Assembly: GCF_003853415.1 (NCBI RefSeq)
Contig: NZ_QTPP01000002.1
Span: forward strand, 1 to 64,000
Length of the DNA stretch: 64,000 bases
Direction of reading: 5' to 3'
Source of the DNA: Burkholderia sp. Bp9142
Lineage (GTDB): Bacteria; Pseudomonadota; Gammaproteobacteria; Burkholderiales; Burkholderiaceae
The first letter of the stretch is position 1; each line of letters starts with the position of its first letter. Shown one piece after another: positions 24,392 through 34,025 of this stretch. The position numbers and the translations under genes are program-made. The notes beneath the pieces were generated by a model, which worked only from the letters and a program-made list of their open reading frames with translations, did not search any database and had not been told where the DNA came from.

Positions 24392-27300
24392 ATGGATTTC
24401 TCCCGATTCTTCATCGACCGGCCGATCTTCGCGGTCGTGCTGTCGATCGTCATCTTCGCGATCGGCCTGATCTCGATTCCGATGCTGCCGGCCGGCGAAT
24501 ATCCGGAAGTCGTGCCGCCGAGCGTCGTCGTGCGTGCGACGTACCCGGGCGCGAACCCGAAGGAAATCGCCGAGTCGGTCGCCGAACCGCTCGAAGAGGC
24601 GATCAACGGCGTCGAAGGGATCATGTACATGAAGTCGGTCGCGGGCTCGGACGGCAGCCTGCAGGTCGTCGTCACGTTCCTGCAGGGCGTCGATCCCGAC
24701 ACGGCCGCGGTGCGCGTGCAGAACCGCGTGAGCCAGGCGCTGTCGCGCCTGCCGGACGAGGTGCGCCAGTACGGCGTGACCACGCAGAAGCAGTCGCCGA
24801 CGCCGCTGATGTACGTGAGCCTTTATTCGCCGGACAACAGCCGCGATTCGCTATACCTGCGCAACTACCTGACGCTGCACGTGAAGGACGAGCTGTCGCG
24901 CCTGACCGGCATCGGCGACGTGGGCGTGTACGGCTCCGGCGACTATGCGATGCGCCTCTGGCTCGACCCGAACCGGCTGGCATCGCGCGGGCTGGCCGCG
25001 AGCGACGTGATCGCCGCGGTGCGCTAGCAGAACGTGCAGGTGTCGGCCGGCCAGCTCGGTGCGGAGCCGTCGCCGAAGCACAACGATTTCCTCGTGTCGA
25101 TCAACGTGCGCGGCCGGCTGCGCACGGTGCAGGAATTCGGCGACATCGTGCTGCGCAACGGCGACGACGGCCAGGTCGTGAAGCTGTCCGACGTCGCGCG
25201 CATCGAGCTCGGCGCGGGCGACTACACGCTGCGCTCGTATTTCAACGACAGGCATTCGGCCGTGGTCGGCATCTTCCTGTCGCCGGGCGCGAACGCGCTC
25301 GACGTCGCGAAGGCCGTGTATGCGAAGCTCGACGAACTGTCGAAGCGCTTCCCGCCCGGTATCGCGTACCGACCGGTGTGGGATCCGACCGTATTCGTGC
25401 GCGAATCGATCCGCGCGGTGCAGCACACGCTGATCGAGGCCGTCGTGATCCTGTTCCTGCAGACCTGGCGCGCGTCGATCATTCCGCTCGTCGCGGTGCC
25501 GGTGTCGGTGGTCGGCACGTTCGCGTGGCTCTACCTGCTCGGCTATTCGATCAACACGCTCACGCTGTTCGGCCTCGTGCTGGCGATCGGGATCGTCGTC
25601 GACGATGCGATCGTGGTGGTCGAGAACGTCGAGCGCAACATTGCACAGGGGCTGAGCCCGCGCGATGCCGCGCACCAGGCGATGCGCGAGGTGTCGGGGC
25701 CGATCGTCGCGATCGCGCTCGTCCTGTGCGCGGTGTTCGTGCCGATGGCGTTCATGTCGGGCGTCACCGGCCAGTTCTACCGGCAGTTCGCGGTGACGAT
25801 CGCGATCTCGACCGTGATCTCCGCGGTCAATTCGCTGACGCTGTCGCCAGCGCTCGCGGCGAAACTGCTGCGCCCGCACGGTGCGCCGAAGGACATGCTC
25901 ACGCGCGTGCTCGATCGCGCATTCGGCTGGCTGTTCCATCCGTTCAACCGCTTCTTCGAGCGCAGCTCGGGGCGCTATCACGGCGTCGTCGCGCGCACGC
26001 TGAAGCGGCGCGGCGCGGTGTTCGCGGTCTATGCGGCCTTGCTCGCGGCGACCGCGCTGCTGTTCAACGCGGTGCCGGGCGGCTTCATCCCCGTGCAGGA
26101 CAAGCTGTACCTGTTCGCCGGCGCGAAGCTGCCGGAAGGCGCGTCGCTTGCGCGCACCAGCGCGGTGACCGAGCAGATGACGAAGATTGCGCTTGGCACC
26201 GACGGCGTCGAGATGGTGCCGGCGTTCGCCGGGCTGAATGCGCTGCAGGGCGTGAACACGCCGAACATCACGAATGCGTACGTGATCCTGAAGCCGTTCG
26301 ACCAGCGTCACCGCAGTGCCGCGCAGATCAACGCCGACCTGAACGCGCGCTTCGCGGCGATCGGCGGCGGCATGACCTACGCGCTGATGCCGCCGCCGAT
26401 CCAGGGCCTCGGCAACGGCTCGGGCTACGCGCTGTACCTGGAGGATCGCGGCGGGCTGGGCTACGGCGAATTGCAGAAGGCACTGACCACGTTCCAGGCG
26501 GCGGTCGCGAAGACGCCCGGGATGAGCTATCCCGTCAGCGCGTACCAGGCGAACATCCCGCAGCTCGAGGTGAAGGTCGACCGGCTGAAGGCGAAGGCGC
26601 AGGGCGTCGCGCTGACCGACCTGTTCAATACGCTGCAGGTCTATCTCGGCTCGATGTACGTGAACGACTTCAACGCATTCGGCCGCGTATACCGCGTGAT
26701 GGCGCAGGCCGATTCCGGGCACCGCCAGACGGCCGCCGACATCGCCAACCTGCGCACGCGCAACGCGAAGGGCGAGATGGTGCCGATCGGCTCGATGGTG
26801 ACGGTCGCGCCCGCGTACGGGCCGGACCCGGTCGTGCGCTACAACGGCTATCCGGCCGCCGACCTGATCGGCGACGCCGATCCGAAGGCGATGTCGTCGT
26901 CGCAGGCGATCGCGAAGTTGCAGCAGATCGCGAAGGACGTGCTGCCGCCGGGCATCACGCTCGAATGGACCGACCTCAGCTACCAGCAGGTCACGCAAAG
27001 CAACGCGGCGATCGTCGTGTTCCCGCTCGCGGTGATGCTCGTGTTCCTGGTGCTCGCGTCGCTGTACGAGAGCTGGACGCTGCCGCTCGCGGTGATCCTG
27101 ATCGTGCCGGTGTGCATGTGCGCGGCGCTGTTCGGCGTATGGCTGTCCGGCGGCGACAACAACGTGTTCGTGCAGGTCGGTCTCGTCGTGCTGATGGGGC
27201 TCGCATGCAAGAACGCGATCCTGATCGTCGAGTTCGCGCGCGAACTCGAAATCCAGGGCAAGGGCGCGATCGAAGCGGCGCTAGAGGCGTGCCGGCTGCG

Positions 27301-27547
27301 GCTGCGCCCGATCGTGATGACGTCGGTCGCGTTCATCGCGGGCTCGGTGCCGCTCCTGATCGGCGGCGGCGCGGGCAGCGAGGTGCGTGCGGCCACCGGC
27401 GTCACCGTGTTCGCGGGGATGCTCGGCGTCACGCTGTTCGGGCTGTTCCTCACGCCCGTGTTCTATGTGGCGATACGCAAGCTCGCGGGCGGCACGCCGG
27501 CCGTCTGGAGCGAACAGCACGGCACCCTCGAAGGAGAAAACCGATGA
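24392..27547 (+). pseudogene. RND (HAE-1) multidrug efflux pump gene interrupted by an amber codon
   Basis: The start MDFSRFFIDRPIFAVVLSIVI and the rest of the frame encode a full-length (1051 codon) HAE-1 pump of the MexF/AcrB type. It includes GLVLAIGIVVDDAIVVVENVER in TM4, and GLACKNAILIVEFARELE with charged residues near TM10. Codon 212 is TAG (25025-25027) in DVIAAVR-stop-QNVQVSAGQLG. Relatives have Glu there, so one G-to-T change of GAG explains it. The 211-residue product would end in the porter domain. Reinitiation at GTG 25034 would lack TM1. The rest of the frame is intact, indicating a recent mutation, a sequencing error, or suppression. The adaptor and channel genes are unbroken. 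Confidence 0.85.
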
Positions 27548-29016
27548 GCGCCGCTTTCCGTCTTTCCGCGCTCGCGATGGCGGTGACGCTCGCCGCGTGC
27601 GCGGTCGGCCCCGATTTCAAGCGGCCCGACACGGCGAGCGCCGCGCGGTTCGCGCGCGACACGCATCCGGCCGCGCAGGATGCGGTGCCGCCCGATGCGT
27701 CGGCCGATGCCGACGCCGCGTTCTGGCGCGGCTTCGGCGACCCGGCGCTCACGCAGTTGATCGATGCGGCGCTCGCGGCGAACCAGGACCTGCAGGTTGC
27801 CGTTTCGCGCTACGACGCATCGAACGCGTTGTTGTCGCAAGCGACGTTCGACCGTTATCCGACGCTCACCGCGAGCGGCCAGACCGGCCATCAGCTGACG
27901 AGCAAGGATCATGCGTTCGGCGCGCCGCGCAGCCAGCGCGATACGCCGATTTCAAGCGTCGGGATCAACGCGGCGTGGGAGCTCGACCTGTTCGGCCGCG
28001 TGCGCCGCTCGATCGAGTCGCAGCGCGCGGAAACGGCCGCGAGCGCGGCCGACGTGCGCGCGGTGCGTGTCGCGATCGCAGGCGAAGTCGCGCGCACCTA
28101 TGTGGATCTGCGCGGCTCGCAGGAGCGATTGCGAATCGCCCGCGAGAACGCCGAGAACCAGAAGCAGACGCTCGCGCTGATCAATGCGCGCGTCGGCGCG
28201 GGGCGCGGCTCCGAACTCGACGCGGCGCGTGCGCGCGCGCAGTACGAATCGACGACGTCGCGGATCGCCGTGTACGAAGCCGCGATCGGCGTCGACGAGC
28301 ACCGGCTCGCGGTGCTGACGGGGCAGACGCCGGACGCGCTGATCGGCCGTTTCGATACGCCGAACGGTGCGCCGGCGCCGCTGCCGGCGCTTGCCGCGGA
28401 CATCGATCCGGGCACGCCGGGCGACCTGCTGCTGCGGCGTCCGGACGTCGCCGCCGCGCAAGCGCGGCTGCATGCGGCGACCGCGCGCATCGGCGTCGCG
28501 ACGGCCGACCTGTTTCCGCGCTTCACGCTGGCGGGGCTGCTCGGCAGCGCGACCAGCAGCTACGGGTTCTTCCGCGCGGGCAGCGACACGAACCTGATCG
28601 CGCTCGGCATCGACTGGTCGTTCCTCGACGTCGGCCGCGTGCGCGCGCGGATCGCCGCGAGCGACGCGGAAGCGGCTGGTCAGCTCGCGCAGTACCGGCA
28701 GACCGTGCTCGGCGCGCTGGAGGAAACGGAGAACGCGCTGCTGCGCGTCGCGCGTACGCGGGACGAGACCGCCCATCTGGTACGTGCCGCGGACGACAGC
28801 GCGCGCGCCGCGCAGCTTGCGCAGACGCGTTTCTCGGCCGGTGCGATCGACTACTACGAAGTGCTCGACGCGCAGCGAACGCTGCTGCAGGCGCAGGACG
28901 CGGCGGCCGACGCGCGGATGCGCAGCGCGACGTCGACGGTCGCGCTGTACAAGGCGCTGGCGGGTGGCTGGCCGTCGGGGCCAAGCAGGCGACGCGCGAT
29001 GTCGGCGCCCGGGTGA
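27544..29016 (+). CDS. RND efflux outer-membrane channel lipoprotein (OprM/NodT type)
   Basis: The 490-residue product has a lipoprotein signal (LSALAMAVTLAAC) followed by AVGPDFKRPDT, the classic N-terminus of NodT-family channels. Two TolC-type repeats are visible, each with long helices: EVARTYVDLRGSQERLRIARENAENQKQTLALI in the first, and FLDVGRVRARIAASDAEAAGQLAQYRQTVLGALEETENALL in the second. The LRRPDVAAAQARL motif lies between. The ATG overlaps the pump stop as ATGA. It completes the tripartite pump. Confidence 0.93.
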   Translation: MSAAFRLSALAMAVTLAACAVGPDFKRPDTASAARFARDTHPAAQDAVPPDASADADAAFWRGFGDPALTQLIDAALAANQDLQVAVSRYDASNALLSQATFDRYPTLTASGQTGHQLTSKDHAFGAPRSQRDTPISSVGINAAWELDLFGRVRRSIESQRAETAASAADVRAVRVAIAGEVARTYVDLRGSQERLRIARENAENQKQTLALINARVGAGRGSELDAARARAQYESTTSRIAVYEAAIGVDEHRLAVLTGQTPDALIGRFDTPNGAPAPLPALAADIDPGTPGDLLLRRPDVAAAQARLHAATARIGVATADLFPRFTLAGLLGSATSSYGFFRAGSDTNLIALGIDWSFLDVGRVRARIAASDAEAAGQLAQYRQTVLGALEETENALLRVARTRDETAHLVRAADDSARAAQLAQTRFSAGAIDYYEVLDAQRTLLQAQDAAADARMRSATSTVALYKALAGGWPSGPSRRRAMSAPG

Positions 29017-29067
29017 TCCGGCCGAAGGGGTACTGAGCGCGGCGTCGCGTGTCGGCTGCGGCCCGGA

Positions 29068-29290
29068 TCAGTGGAACGCGCTGCCCGCGCGCATCCCGCC
29101 GTCGACGATGAATTCCGAGCCCGTGCAGTACGCGGATTCGTCGGATGCGAGGAACAGCACGAGGCTCGCGACTTCGTCGGGATTGCCACTACGTGCGATC
29201 GGCAGCCCGCCATAGATAGACGACGGCTCGAAATCCGCGCATTCCGGCGGGCGCGCCATCACGGTGTCGATGCCGCCCGGGTGGAATGAC
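29068..29290 (-). pseudogene. C-terminal remnant of a short-chain dehydrogenase gene
   Basis: Reading the minus strand, HPGGIDTVMARPPECADFEPSSIYGGLPIARSGNPDEVASLVLFLASDESAYCTGSEFIVDGGMRAG is the last third of an SDR oxidoreductase, including the FLASDESxYxTGxEFxVDGG tail. Upstream residues (from about 29290) lose all resemblance, and there is no Rossmann glycine motif or YxxxK site. It therefore lacks its N-terminal two-thirds. It is a different SDR from the fragment at 22431, since both contain the PG-I-T turn. Confidence 0.75.
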
Positions 29291-29702
29291 GGGCATGATG
29301 GCAACAATGCCGGCGCTGCGTGCCATCCAAACGGGTTAGCTGCGGGTGCGCGCGATGAGGACCGGAAAGCGGGGAGGAGAAGGGAGGGCGATCCGCGCGT
29401 TATCCGGTGCTCGGCCGCGGCTGTATGCATTTGCCGCGCCGGCATCGAGTGATTTCGTTATCCGAACGTTCTGAGAGTGCTGCTCGCGCGCGTTGTTGCG
29501 AAGGGGACAACCTATGCGTGGCGATCGCGGCTTGCGGCGCGCGATCCACCGTGATCGGGGCAGATGCGATCGGCTGCCGTCCGGGGCCGGTTCGGGCGCC
29601 GATTAGCCGCCTCGCACGCCGGCGCGCCGTCCTGCCGTCGAACGGCGCCGGGTCGTCCGCCGGACGGCGCTGCGCCGACCGAAAGCCGGCGCGGGCGACC
29701 GC
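29291..29702. other. Intergenic stretch without a supported gene
   Basis: About 410 bases between the SDR remnant and the repeat-rich exported protein. Open frames are present on both strands because of high GC, but none resembles a protein family or has a ribosome binding site. I see no terminator or repeat. Confidence 0.5.
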
Positions 29703-30077
29703 CTATCGCCAGGTGCCGTCGACGTAGACCCACACCGGCCCCTGGCGCCGCCAGTAGCCGGGCACCCACCGACGCCCCGGGCGCCGCGCGACCCAACGGC
29801 CGGACACCCATATATAGTGGCCGCGCTGCCAGCGCCAGTAGCCGTCGGTCCAGACATAGCCGTGCGGTCGGGGCGGCGGCGGCCGGCGATCGTGCCGCGG
29901 TGCCGGCGGCGCGAAGCCGGGGCGATCGGGATAAGGCGGCCTGCCGGGCCCGTGGTTCGGTCCGGGCGGCCGGTATCCCGGCGGTGCGGGCTGAGCCGAA
30001 GCGGTACGCAGCCAGCCGCCGGTCGCCGCGACGGCGGCGGTCAGTCCGATGGCGCGCAACAACGAGCGTCGATTCAT
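29703..30077 (-). CDS. Exported proline-rich protein with tryptophan YxWxxGxW-type repeats
   Basis: The 124-residue protein starts with MNRRSLLRAIGLTAAVAATGGW, a signal peptide with a twin-arginine-like RRSLL. It continues with a proline/glycine/arginine-rich linker (about 30-70), then short tandem units with the rhythm Y-W-x-G-x-W: YVWTDGYWRW, YIWVSGRWVAR, WVPGYWRRQ, VWVYVDGTWR. Such YXWGXW-repeat proteins are common in Burkholderia and other proteobacteria, and their function is unknown, probably envelope-associated. The ATG at 30077 is preceded by a GAGGA-type site. It stands alone. Confidence 0.75.
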   Translation of the reverse strand: MNRRSLLRAIGLTAAVAATGGWLRTASAQPAPPGYRPPGPNHGPGRPPYPDRPGFAPPAPRHDRRPPPPRPHGYVWTDGYWRWQRGHYIWVSGRWVARRPGRRWVPGYWRRQGPVWVYVDGTWR

Positions 30078-30686
30078 CGTGGGTCCTCTTATATGTAGTC
30101 GGGTCCGCCGTACATTAGCCTCCCGGTCTCGTTGCCGGGTTACGCAGGCCGTTAAGGCTGTTACTGCATGTCACGACGGCCCGTTGGTCGTCCGGTGGCG
30201 CGGCCCATCTCCCATTGCGGCCCAGTGCCGACGGCGTAGGCCACCAGCAGCGGCCGCGCGGAGGTGTGTTTACCGTCGACCGATTGGTTTTTAGGCGGCG
30301 CGGCCCGGTATTTGAGATTTCGTCGGGTAAAAACTACCGATTTCGGGCGATTTGCCGATTCCGCTTGTTGTTTCTATGCAACCGTCAAGACGCTGACATG
30401 AAGGAATGGTGGGATAGGAGGGGCCAAAAAGCGGCCGTCAAGAAGTCAAAAAAATACGTTAAAACAAATACTTATAAATCGTCCCCACTTTCATTATTTC
30501 TAGTTCTGGAAAAGGTTATTTCTTTATTTGCAGATCGCGCCCCTAGGGTACACCCCTAAACTCACGGTTCCCAAACGGGCAACTATCCGGGCGCGGCCAG
30601 CAGGACCGATGGCGCTCCCGGGCGGTTGCAGACCGTTTATGAACAAGGTCGCGAGACCTGCCTCTTTTTAGAAGGGAGCTCCACGA
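30078..30686. other. About 600-bp intergenic region upstream of the first porin
   Basis: The left half is GC-rich and featureless to me. The right half (about 30400-30560) is AT-rich, with runs of A and T, and probably carries the porin promoter and binding sites. A short imperfect dyad, TAGGGTACACCCCTA, lies at about 30544-30558. No coding sequence is supported. Confidence 0.45.
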
Positions 30687-31805
30687 ATGAACAAGACTCT
30701 GATCGTTGCAGCAGCTGCAGCATCGTTCGCTACCGTCGCTCACGCGCAAAGCAGCGTCACGCTGTACGGCGTGCTGGACGCAGGCATCACCTACACGAGC
30801 AACGTCCAGCCGGCACTCGGCCAAGCTGGCAAGTCGCGTTGGGCGATGGGTTCGGGCATTGACCAGAGCCGTTTCGGCCTGCGTGGCTCGGAAGACCTGG
30901 GTGGCGGCCTGAAGGCAATCTTCACGTTGGAAAGCGGCTTCGGCATCGGTAACGGCAAGCTGGGCAACAACGGCGGCATGTTCAACCGTCAAGCATTTGT
31001 CGGTCTGTCGAGCCAGTACGGCACGGTCACGCTGGGTAAGCAGTATGACGCAACGCAAGACTACCTGGCGCCGCTGACGGCAACGGGCTCGTGGGGCGGC
31101 ACGTACTTCGCGCACCCGCTGAACCTCGACCGTCTGAGCACGACCGGCGACGTCGCAGCGAACAACACCATCAAGTTCACGAGCGCGAACTACGCTGGCC
31201 TGCAATTCGGCGGCACGTACTCGTTCTCGAACAACACGAACTTCGGTAACAACCGTGCGTACAGCGCAGGCGTTGCATACCAGTTCCAAGGCCTGAAGCT
31301 GGCGGGTGCATACTCGCAAGCGAACCTGGGTGACGGTACGAACGCAAACGGCGCGACGTCGTCGGCAATCGGTGGCGTTGCCAGCCAAGGCCGCGTCCGC
31401 ACGTACGGTGCTGCTGCTGGTTACGCATTCGGCCCGGCACAAGTCGGCGCTGCATGGACGCAAGCACGTCTCGACAACAACGCAGTTGGTCTGGGCACGC
31501 TGCGCACCGACAACTACGAAGTCAACGCAAAGTACAACCTGACGCCGGCTCTCGGCCTGGGTGCTGCTTACACGTACACGAACGCGAAGATCAACAACGG
31601 CAGCACGCACTGGAACCAGTTCGGCCTGCAAGCTGACTACTCGCTGTCGAAGCGCACGGACGTCTACGCACAAGCTGTGTACCAGCGTGCAGCGAAGAAC
31701 GGCATTGGCGCATCGATCTACAACGGCGACAGCTTCAACAACAACCTGCCGAGCTCGTCGATCAACCAAACCGCAGCAACGGTTGGTCTGCGTCACCGCT
31801 TCTAA
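30687..31805 (+). CDS. Burkholderia-type trimeric outer-membrane porin
   Basis: General diffusion porin of the Gram-negative porin superfamily (OmpC/Opc-like in Burkholderia). The 372-residue precursor has a signal peptide ending AHAQS, the N-terminal strand SSVTLYGVLDAGITYTSN, and the loop motif SRFGLRGSEDLGGGLKAIFTLESGF. Many alternating amphipathic strands follow, and the chain ends in TVGLRHRF with the terminal Phe needed for barrel insertion. GAAGGGAG precedes the ATG. Codon use is strongly biased (GCA, GGC, CGT), which hints at high expression. A strong terminator follows the stop. Confidence 0.95.
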   Translation: MNKTLIVAAAAASFATVAHAQSSVTLYGVLDAGITYTSNVQPALGQAGKSRWAMGSGIDQSRFGLRGSEDLGGGLKAIFTLESGFGIGNGKLGNNGGMFNRQAFVGLSSQYGTVTLGKQYDATQDYLAPLTATGSWGGTYFAHPLNLDRLSTTGDVAANNTIKFTSANYAGLQFGGTYSFSNNTNFGNNRAYSAGVAYQFQGLKLAGAYSQANLGDGTNANGATSSAIGGVASQGRVRTYGAAAGYAFGPAQVGAAWTQARLDNNAVGLGTLRTDNYEVNAKYNLTPALGLGAAYTYTNAKINNGSTHWNQFGLQADYSLSKRTDVYAQAVYQRAAKNGIGASIYNGDSFNNNLPSSSINQTAATVGLRHRF

Positions 31806-31839
31806 GCGTGACGGCTGGGTAACCAGCTTCGCAGTATCG

Positions 31840-31867
31840 AAAAAGGCGCCTTCAGGCGCCTTTTTTT
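31840..31867 (+). terminator. Rho-independent terminator of the porin gene
   Basis: GGCGCC (31845-31850), loop TTCA, GGCGCC (31855-31860), then seven T. The stem is extended by A:T pairs on the flanks, so it may act in both directions. Confidence 0.9.
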
Positions 31868-31922
31868 CGCCTGTCGAATACGGCGACGCAGGTCGCGACG
31901 ACGGTGCGTATCGTCCGGACGC

Positions 31923-31946
31923 AAAAAAACGAGGCTCGGGGCCTCG
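31923..31946 (-). terminator. Rho-independent terminator of rnk
   Basis: On the minus strand CGAGGC, a five-base loop, GCCTCG, then a run of seven T (the A-tract at 31923-31929). It lies just downstream of the rnk stop. Confidence 0.8.
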
Positions 31947-31992
31947 CTTTTCGTTTGGGATGGCCGAGATACGCTGCCGGCCCGCAGCGGCG

Positions 31993-32391
31993 TCAGCGCG
32001 TGTATTCGCCGTTGGCTTCCGGCTGGAACACGATCGCCGCGACCTTCATCAGCTTTTCGGCGCCGCTCGGCTGCAGCACCTTCACCAGTTGACCGCGTTG
32101 CGTGCCCAGCAGCGCCATGCCGACCGGCGAGAACACGTTCAGGCGTCCAAGTTCGAGATTGGCGGCATCCGGATAAGCGATCGTCCAGGTGGCTTGTTCC
32201 TGGGACGCTTCATCGAGCAGCGTGATCTGCGAGTTCATCGTGACGACGTTCGCCTTGATGGCGTCGGGCTGGACGATGTCCGCGCGCTCGAGCAGCGCGT
32301 CGAGCATCGCCTGGAAGCGCGGGTTGTGTTCGGCGTGCTTCTCGAGGCGAGCGACGTCGACTTCGCTCAGCTGGTAAAGGCGTTGTTTCAT
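31993..32391 (-). CDS. rnk: Nucleoside diphosphate kinase regulator / GreA-GreB C-terminal-like protein
   Basis: Rnk-type proteins have a short N-terminal region and a GreA/GreB-like C-terminal domain that can bind RNA polymerase. The 132-residue product begins MKQRLYQLSEVDVARLEKHAEHN, and contains IVQPDAIKANVVTMNSQITLLDE and FSPVGMALLGTQRGQLVKV, the signature of the transcription-factor C-terminal fold (P-GxALLG.xxGd.v). The ATG at 32391 has GGAG upstream; the 180 bases of open frame further upstream are not needed. The gene is monocistronic, with its own terminator. Confidence 0.88.
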   Translation of the reverse strand: MKQRLYQLSEVDVARLEKHAEHNPRFQAMLDALLERADIVQPDAIKANVVTMNSQITLLDEASQEQATWTIAYPDAANLELGRLNVFSPVGMALLGTQRGQLVKVLQPSGAEKLMKVAAIVFQPEANGEYTR

Positions 32392-32904
32392 GGCAGTTCT
32401 CCAAATGATCGGCGGGGGCAGGCGTGGCATGCCTATGAGGATCGCCCGGAGCCTGTCTGACCTGGCTCCGGGAGGAGACCGTGCCGTCAGATCAGGCGCC
32501 GGGCAGGGGCGAGCGGTGCCTGGGCCGTGCGTCGAATGCAGGTGGGCGCCGGATGACCGGCGCGCATGCACACGCCGGCGGGGCCGGACGGCAAAACCGA
32601 AAGAGGCGTGGGCGCGTGCATGGTGGATAGGGTACCGACGGGTGAATAAAGCCTTACGATTCTACAACACAACCTTCCGGATCGGCGATTCGGCTGTCGG
32701 CCTTCCGTCAGGCATTGTTGTGCAAATGCTTTAAGTGATGGCGATCCAGTGACCCGACGGCGATGGATATTTTCCAAAAACGCAACGCTGTATGTTCAAA
32801 CCAAGGGTTTCCCCTTGGTATCGCGAGCACTACACTTGTTTCCATCGCTTCAGACAGTCCTGCCGGGAGCGACGCCAAAAGAGAACATATTTCGGAGGTC
32901 CATC
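32392..32904. other. 513-bp intergenic region between rnk and a DUF4148 gene
   Basis: Nothing codes convincingly here. It should hold the divergent promoters of rnk and the DUF4148 gene. The latter has a strong GGAGG site at about 32894. Confidence 0.5.
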
Positions 32905-33234
32905 ATGAAGTCGATCATCTACGCAGCGATCGCTGCATCCGTCCTTGCCGCCCCGATCGCATCGTTCGCACAGTCCGGGCTGGGGTTGACCCGTGAGCAG
33001 GTCCGGGCCGATCTCGTGCAACTCGAACAGAACGGCTACAAGCCGGTCGCGAGCGATTCCCAATATCCGCAGGACATCCAGGCCGCGGAACAACGGATTC
33101 AGCCGAACCAGCCGATGCTCGCGCAAGCCGATACGAGCGGCTACGGTGCCGTGGCGATGAGCGCAGGCCAGTCGGGCCGCCGCGTCACGCGTGAAGCCCC
33201 GAACCCCGTGAACTCCGTCTACTTCGGCAACTGA
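32905..33234 (+). CDS. DUF4148-family small exported protein
   Basis: The 109-residue product has a signal peptide ending SFAQS, then LTREQVRADLVQLEQNGYKPVASDSQYPQDIQAAEQRI, the defining DUF4148 motif. The tail contains AGQSGRRVTREAPNPVNSVYFGN. These proteins are abundant in Burkholderia and of unknown function. The ATG follows a canonical GGAGG, and a terminator lies at 33345. Confidence 0.9.
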   Translation: MKSIIYAAIAASVLAAPIASFAQSGLGLTREQVRADLVQLEQNGYKPVASDSQYPQDIQAAEQRIQPNQPMLAQADTSGYGAVAMSAGQSGRRVTREAPNPVNSVYFGN

Positions 33235-33344
33235 ACATCCCGGGTCCGCCCGAGCACAGCATGTGACCGACGGGACGCGCGCCGCTAGCGCGCGTCCGCG
33301 TCAGCAGAGCAGAACCTCCGTCGCCGCATTCCGGCGGCTTTCCC

Positions 33345-33374
33345 GCCCAGACGCTCGCGCGTTTGGGCCTTTTT
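33345..33374 (+). terminator. Rho-independent terminator after the DUF4148 gene
   Basis: GCCCAGACGC, loop TCGC, GCGTTTGGGC (one G-T wobble in the stem), followed by C and five T. Confidence 0.75.
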
Positions 33375-33386
33375 CGCTGGGATGGA

Positions 33387-33848
33387 TCAGACGGACGTGA
33401 CCGCCGGGGTGCCGTGGATATAGTGTTCCAGCTGGCTGATCGTGAATTGCTGGTCGGCAATCACGCTCTTCACCAGGTCGCCGATCGAGATCAGGCCGAT
33501 CAGCTTGCCGCCGTCGAGAACGGGCAGGTGGCGCATCCGGTGCTCGGTCATCAGCGCCATGCACTCGTCGGTGGATTGCGACGGTTCGACGTAGCGTACC
33601 TTGGCCGTCATGATTTCCTCGACGCGGGTGGCTTTCGACGAACGGTCCTGCAGCACGACCTTGCGCGCGTAGTCGCGCTCGGTAACGATGCCGGCGATGT
33701 CGTCACCGTCGACGACCAGCAGGGCGCCGATTCCCTTTTCGGCCATCAGCTTGATGGCGTCGTAGACGAAATCGGCTTTTGTGACGGTGTAGATCGTGCG
33801 GCCGGAATCCGGCTTGGCCTTGAGAATTTGCGCGACAGTCGTGCTCAT
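33387..33848 (-). CDS. Tandem CBS-domain protein
   Basis: Two CBS domains form one Bateman module that usually binds adenosyl ligands. The 153-residue product is almost entirely this module: CBS1 about residues 10-70 (IYTVTKADFVYDAIKLMAEKGIGALLVVDGDDIAGIVTERDY), and CBS2 about 78-135 (VRYVEPSQSTDECMALMTEHRMRHLPVLDGGKLIGLISIGDLVK). No catalytic domain is attached, so the partner is unknown. GGAGAAAG precedes the ATG. This is a common stand-alone protein in beta-proteobacteria. Confidence 0.93.
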   Translation of the reverse strand: MSTTVAQILKAKPDSGRTIYTVTKADFVYDAIKLMAEKGIGALLVVDGDDIAGIVTERDYARKVVLQDRSSKATRVEEIMTAKVRYVEPSQSTDECMALMTEHRMRHLPVLDGGKLIGLISIGDLVKSVIADQQFTISQLEHYIHGTPAVTSV

Positions 33849-34025
33849 TTGCTTTCTCCGTGTGCGGGACGATGCAGGGAAGGCAGGGCGTGATGCGCGG
33901 CACCCGATGGGCCCAGTATAGCCGGGCCGACTGAGGCAGTCGCGTGACGTTTTCAGATTAGCGGTAAACTCCGGTCACGCACTATCCACACAACTCCTAC
34001 ATTCCTGATCGTTTCGACTCAATTC

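Noticed and set aside
25378-27543. Plus-strand open frame continuing into the outer-membrane channel gene
   Set aside because: It is the +1 shadow of the RND pump. Only the part from 27544 resembles a protein (NodT lipoprotein start); the upstream 722 codons are arginine-rich and unrelated.
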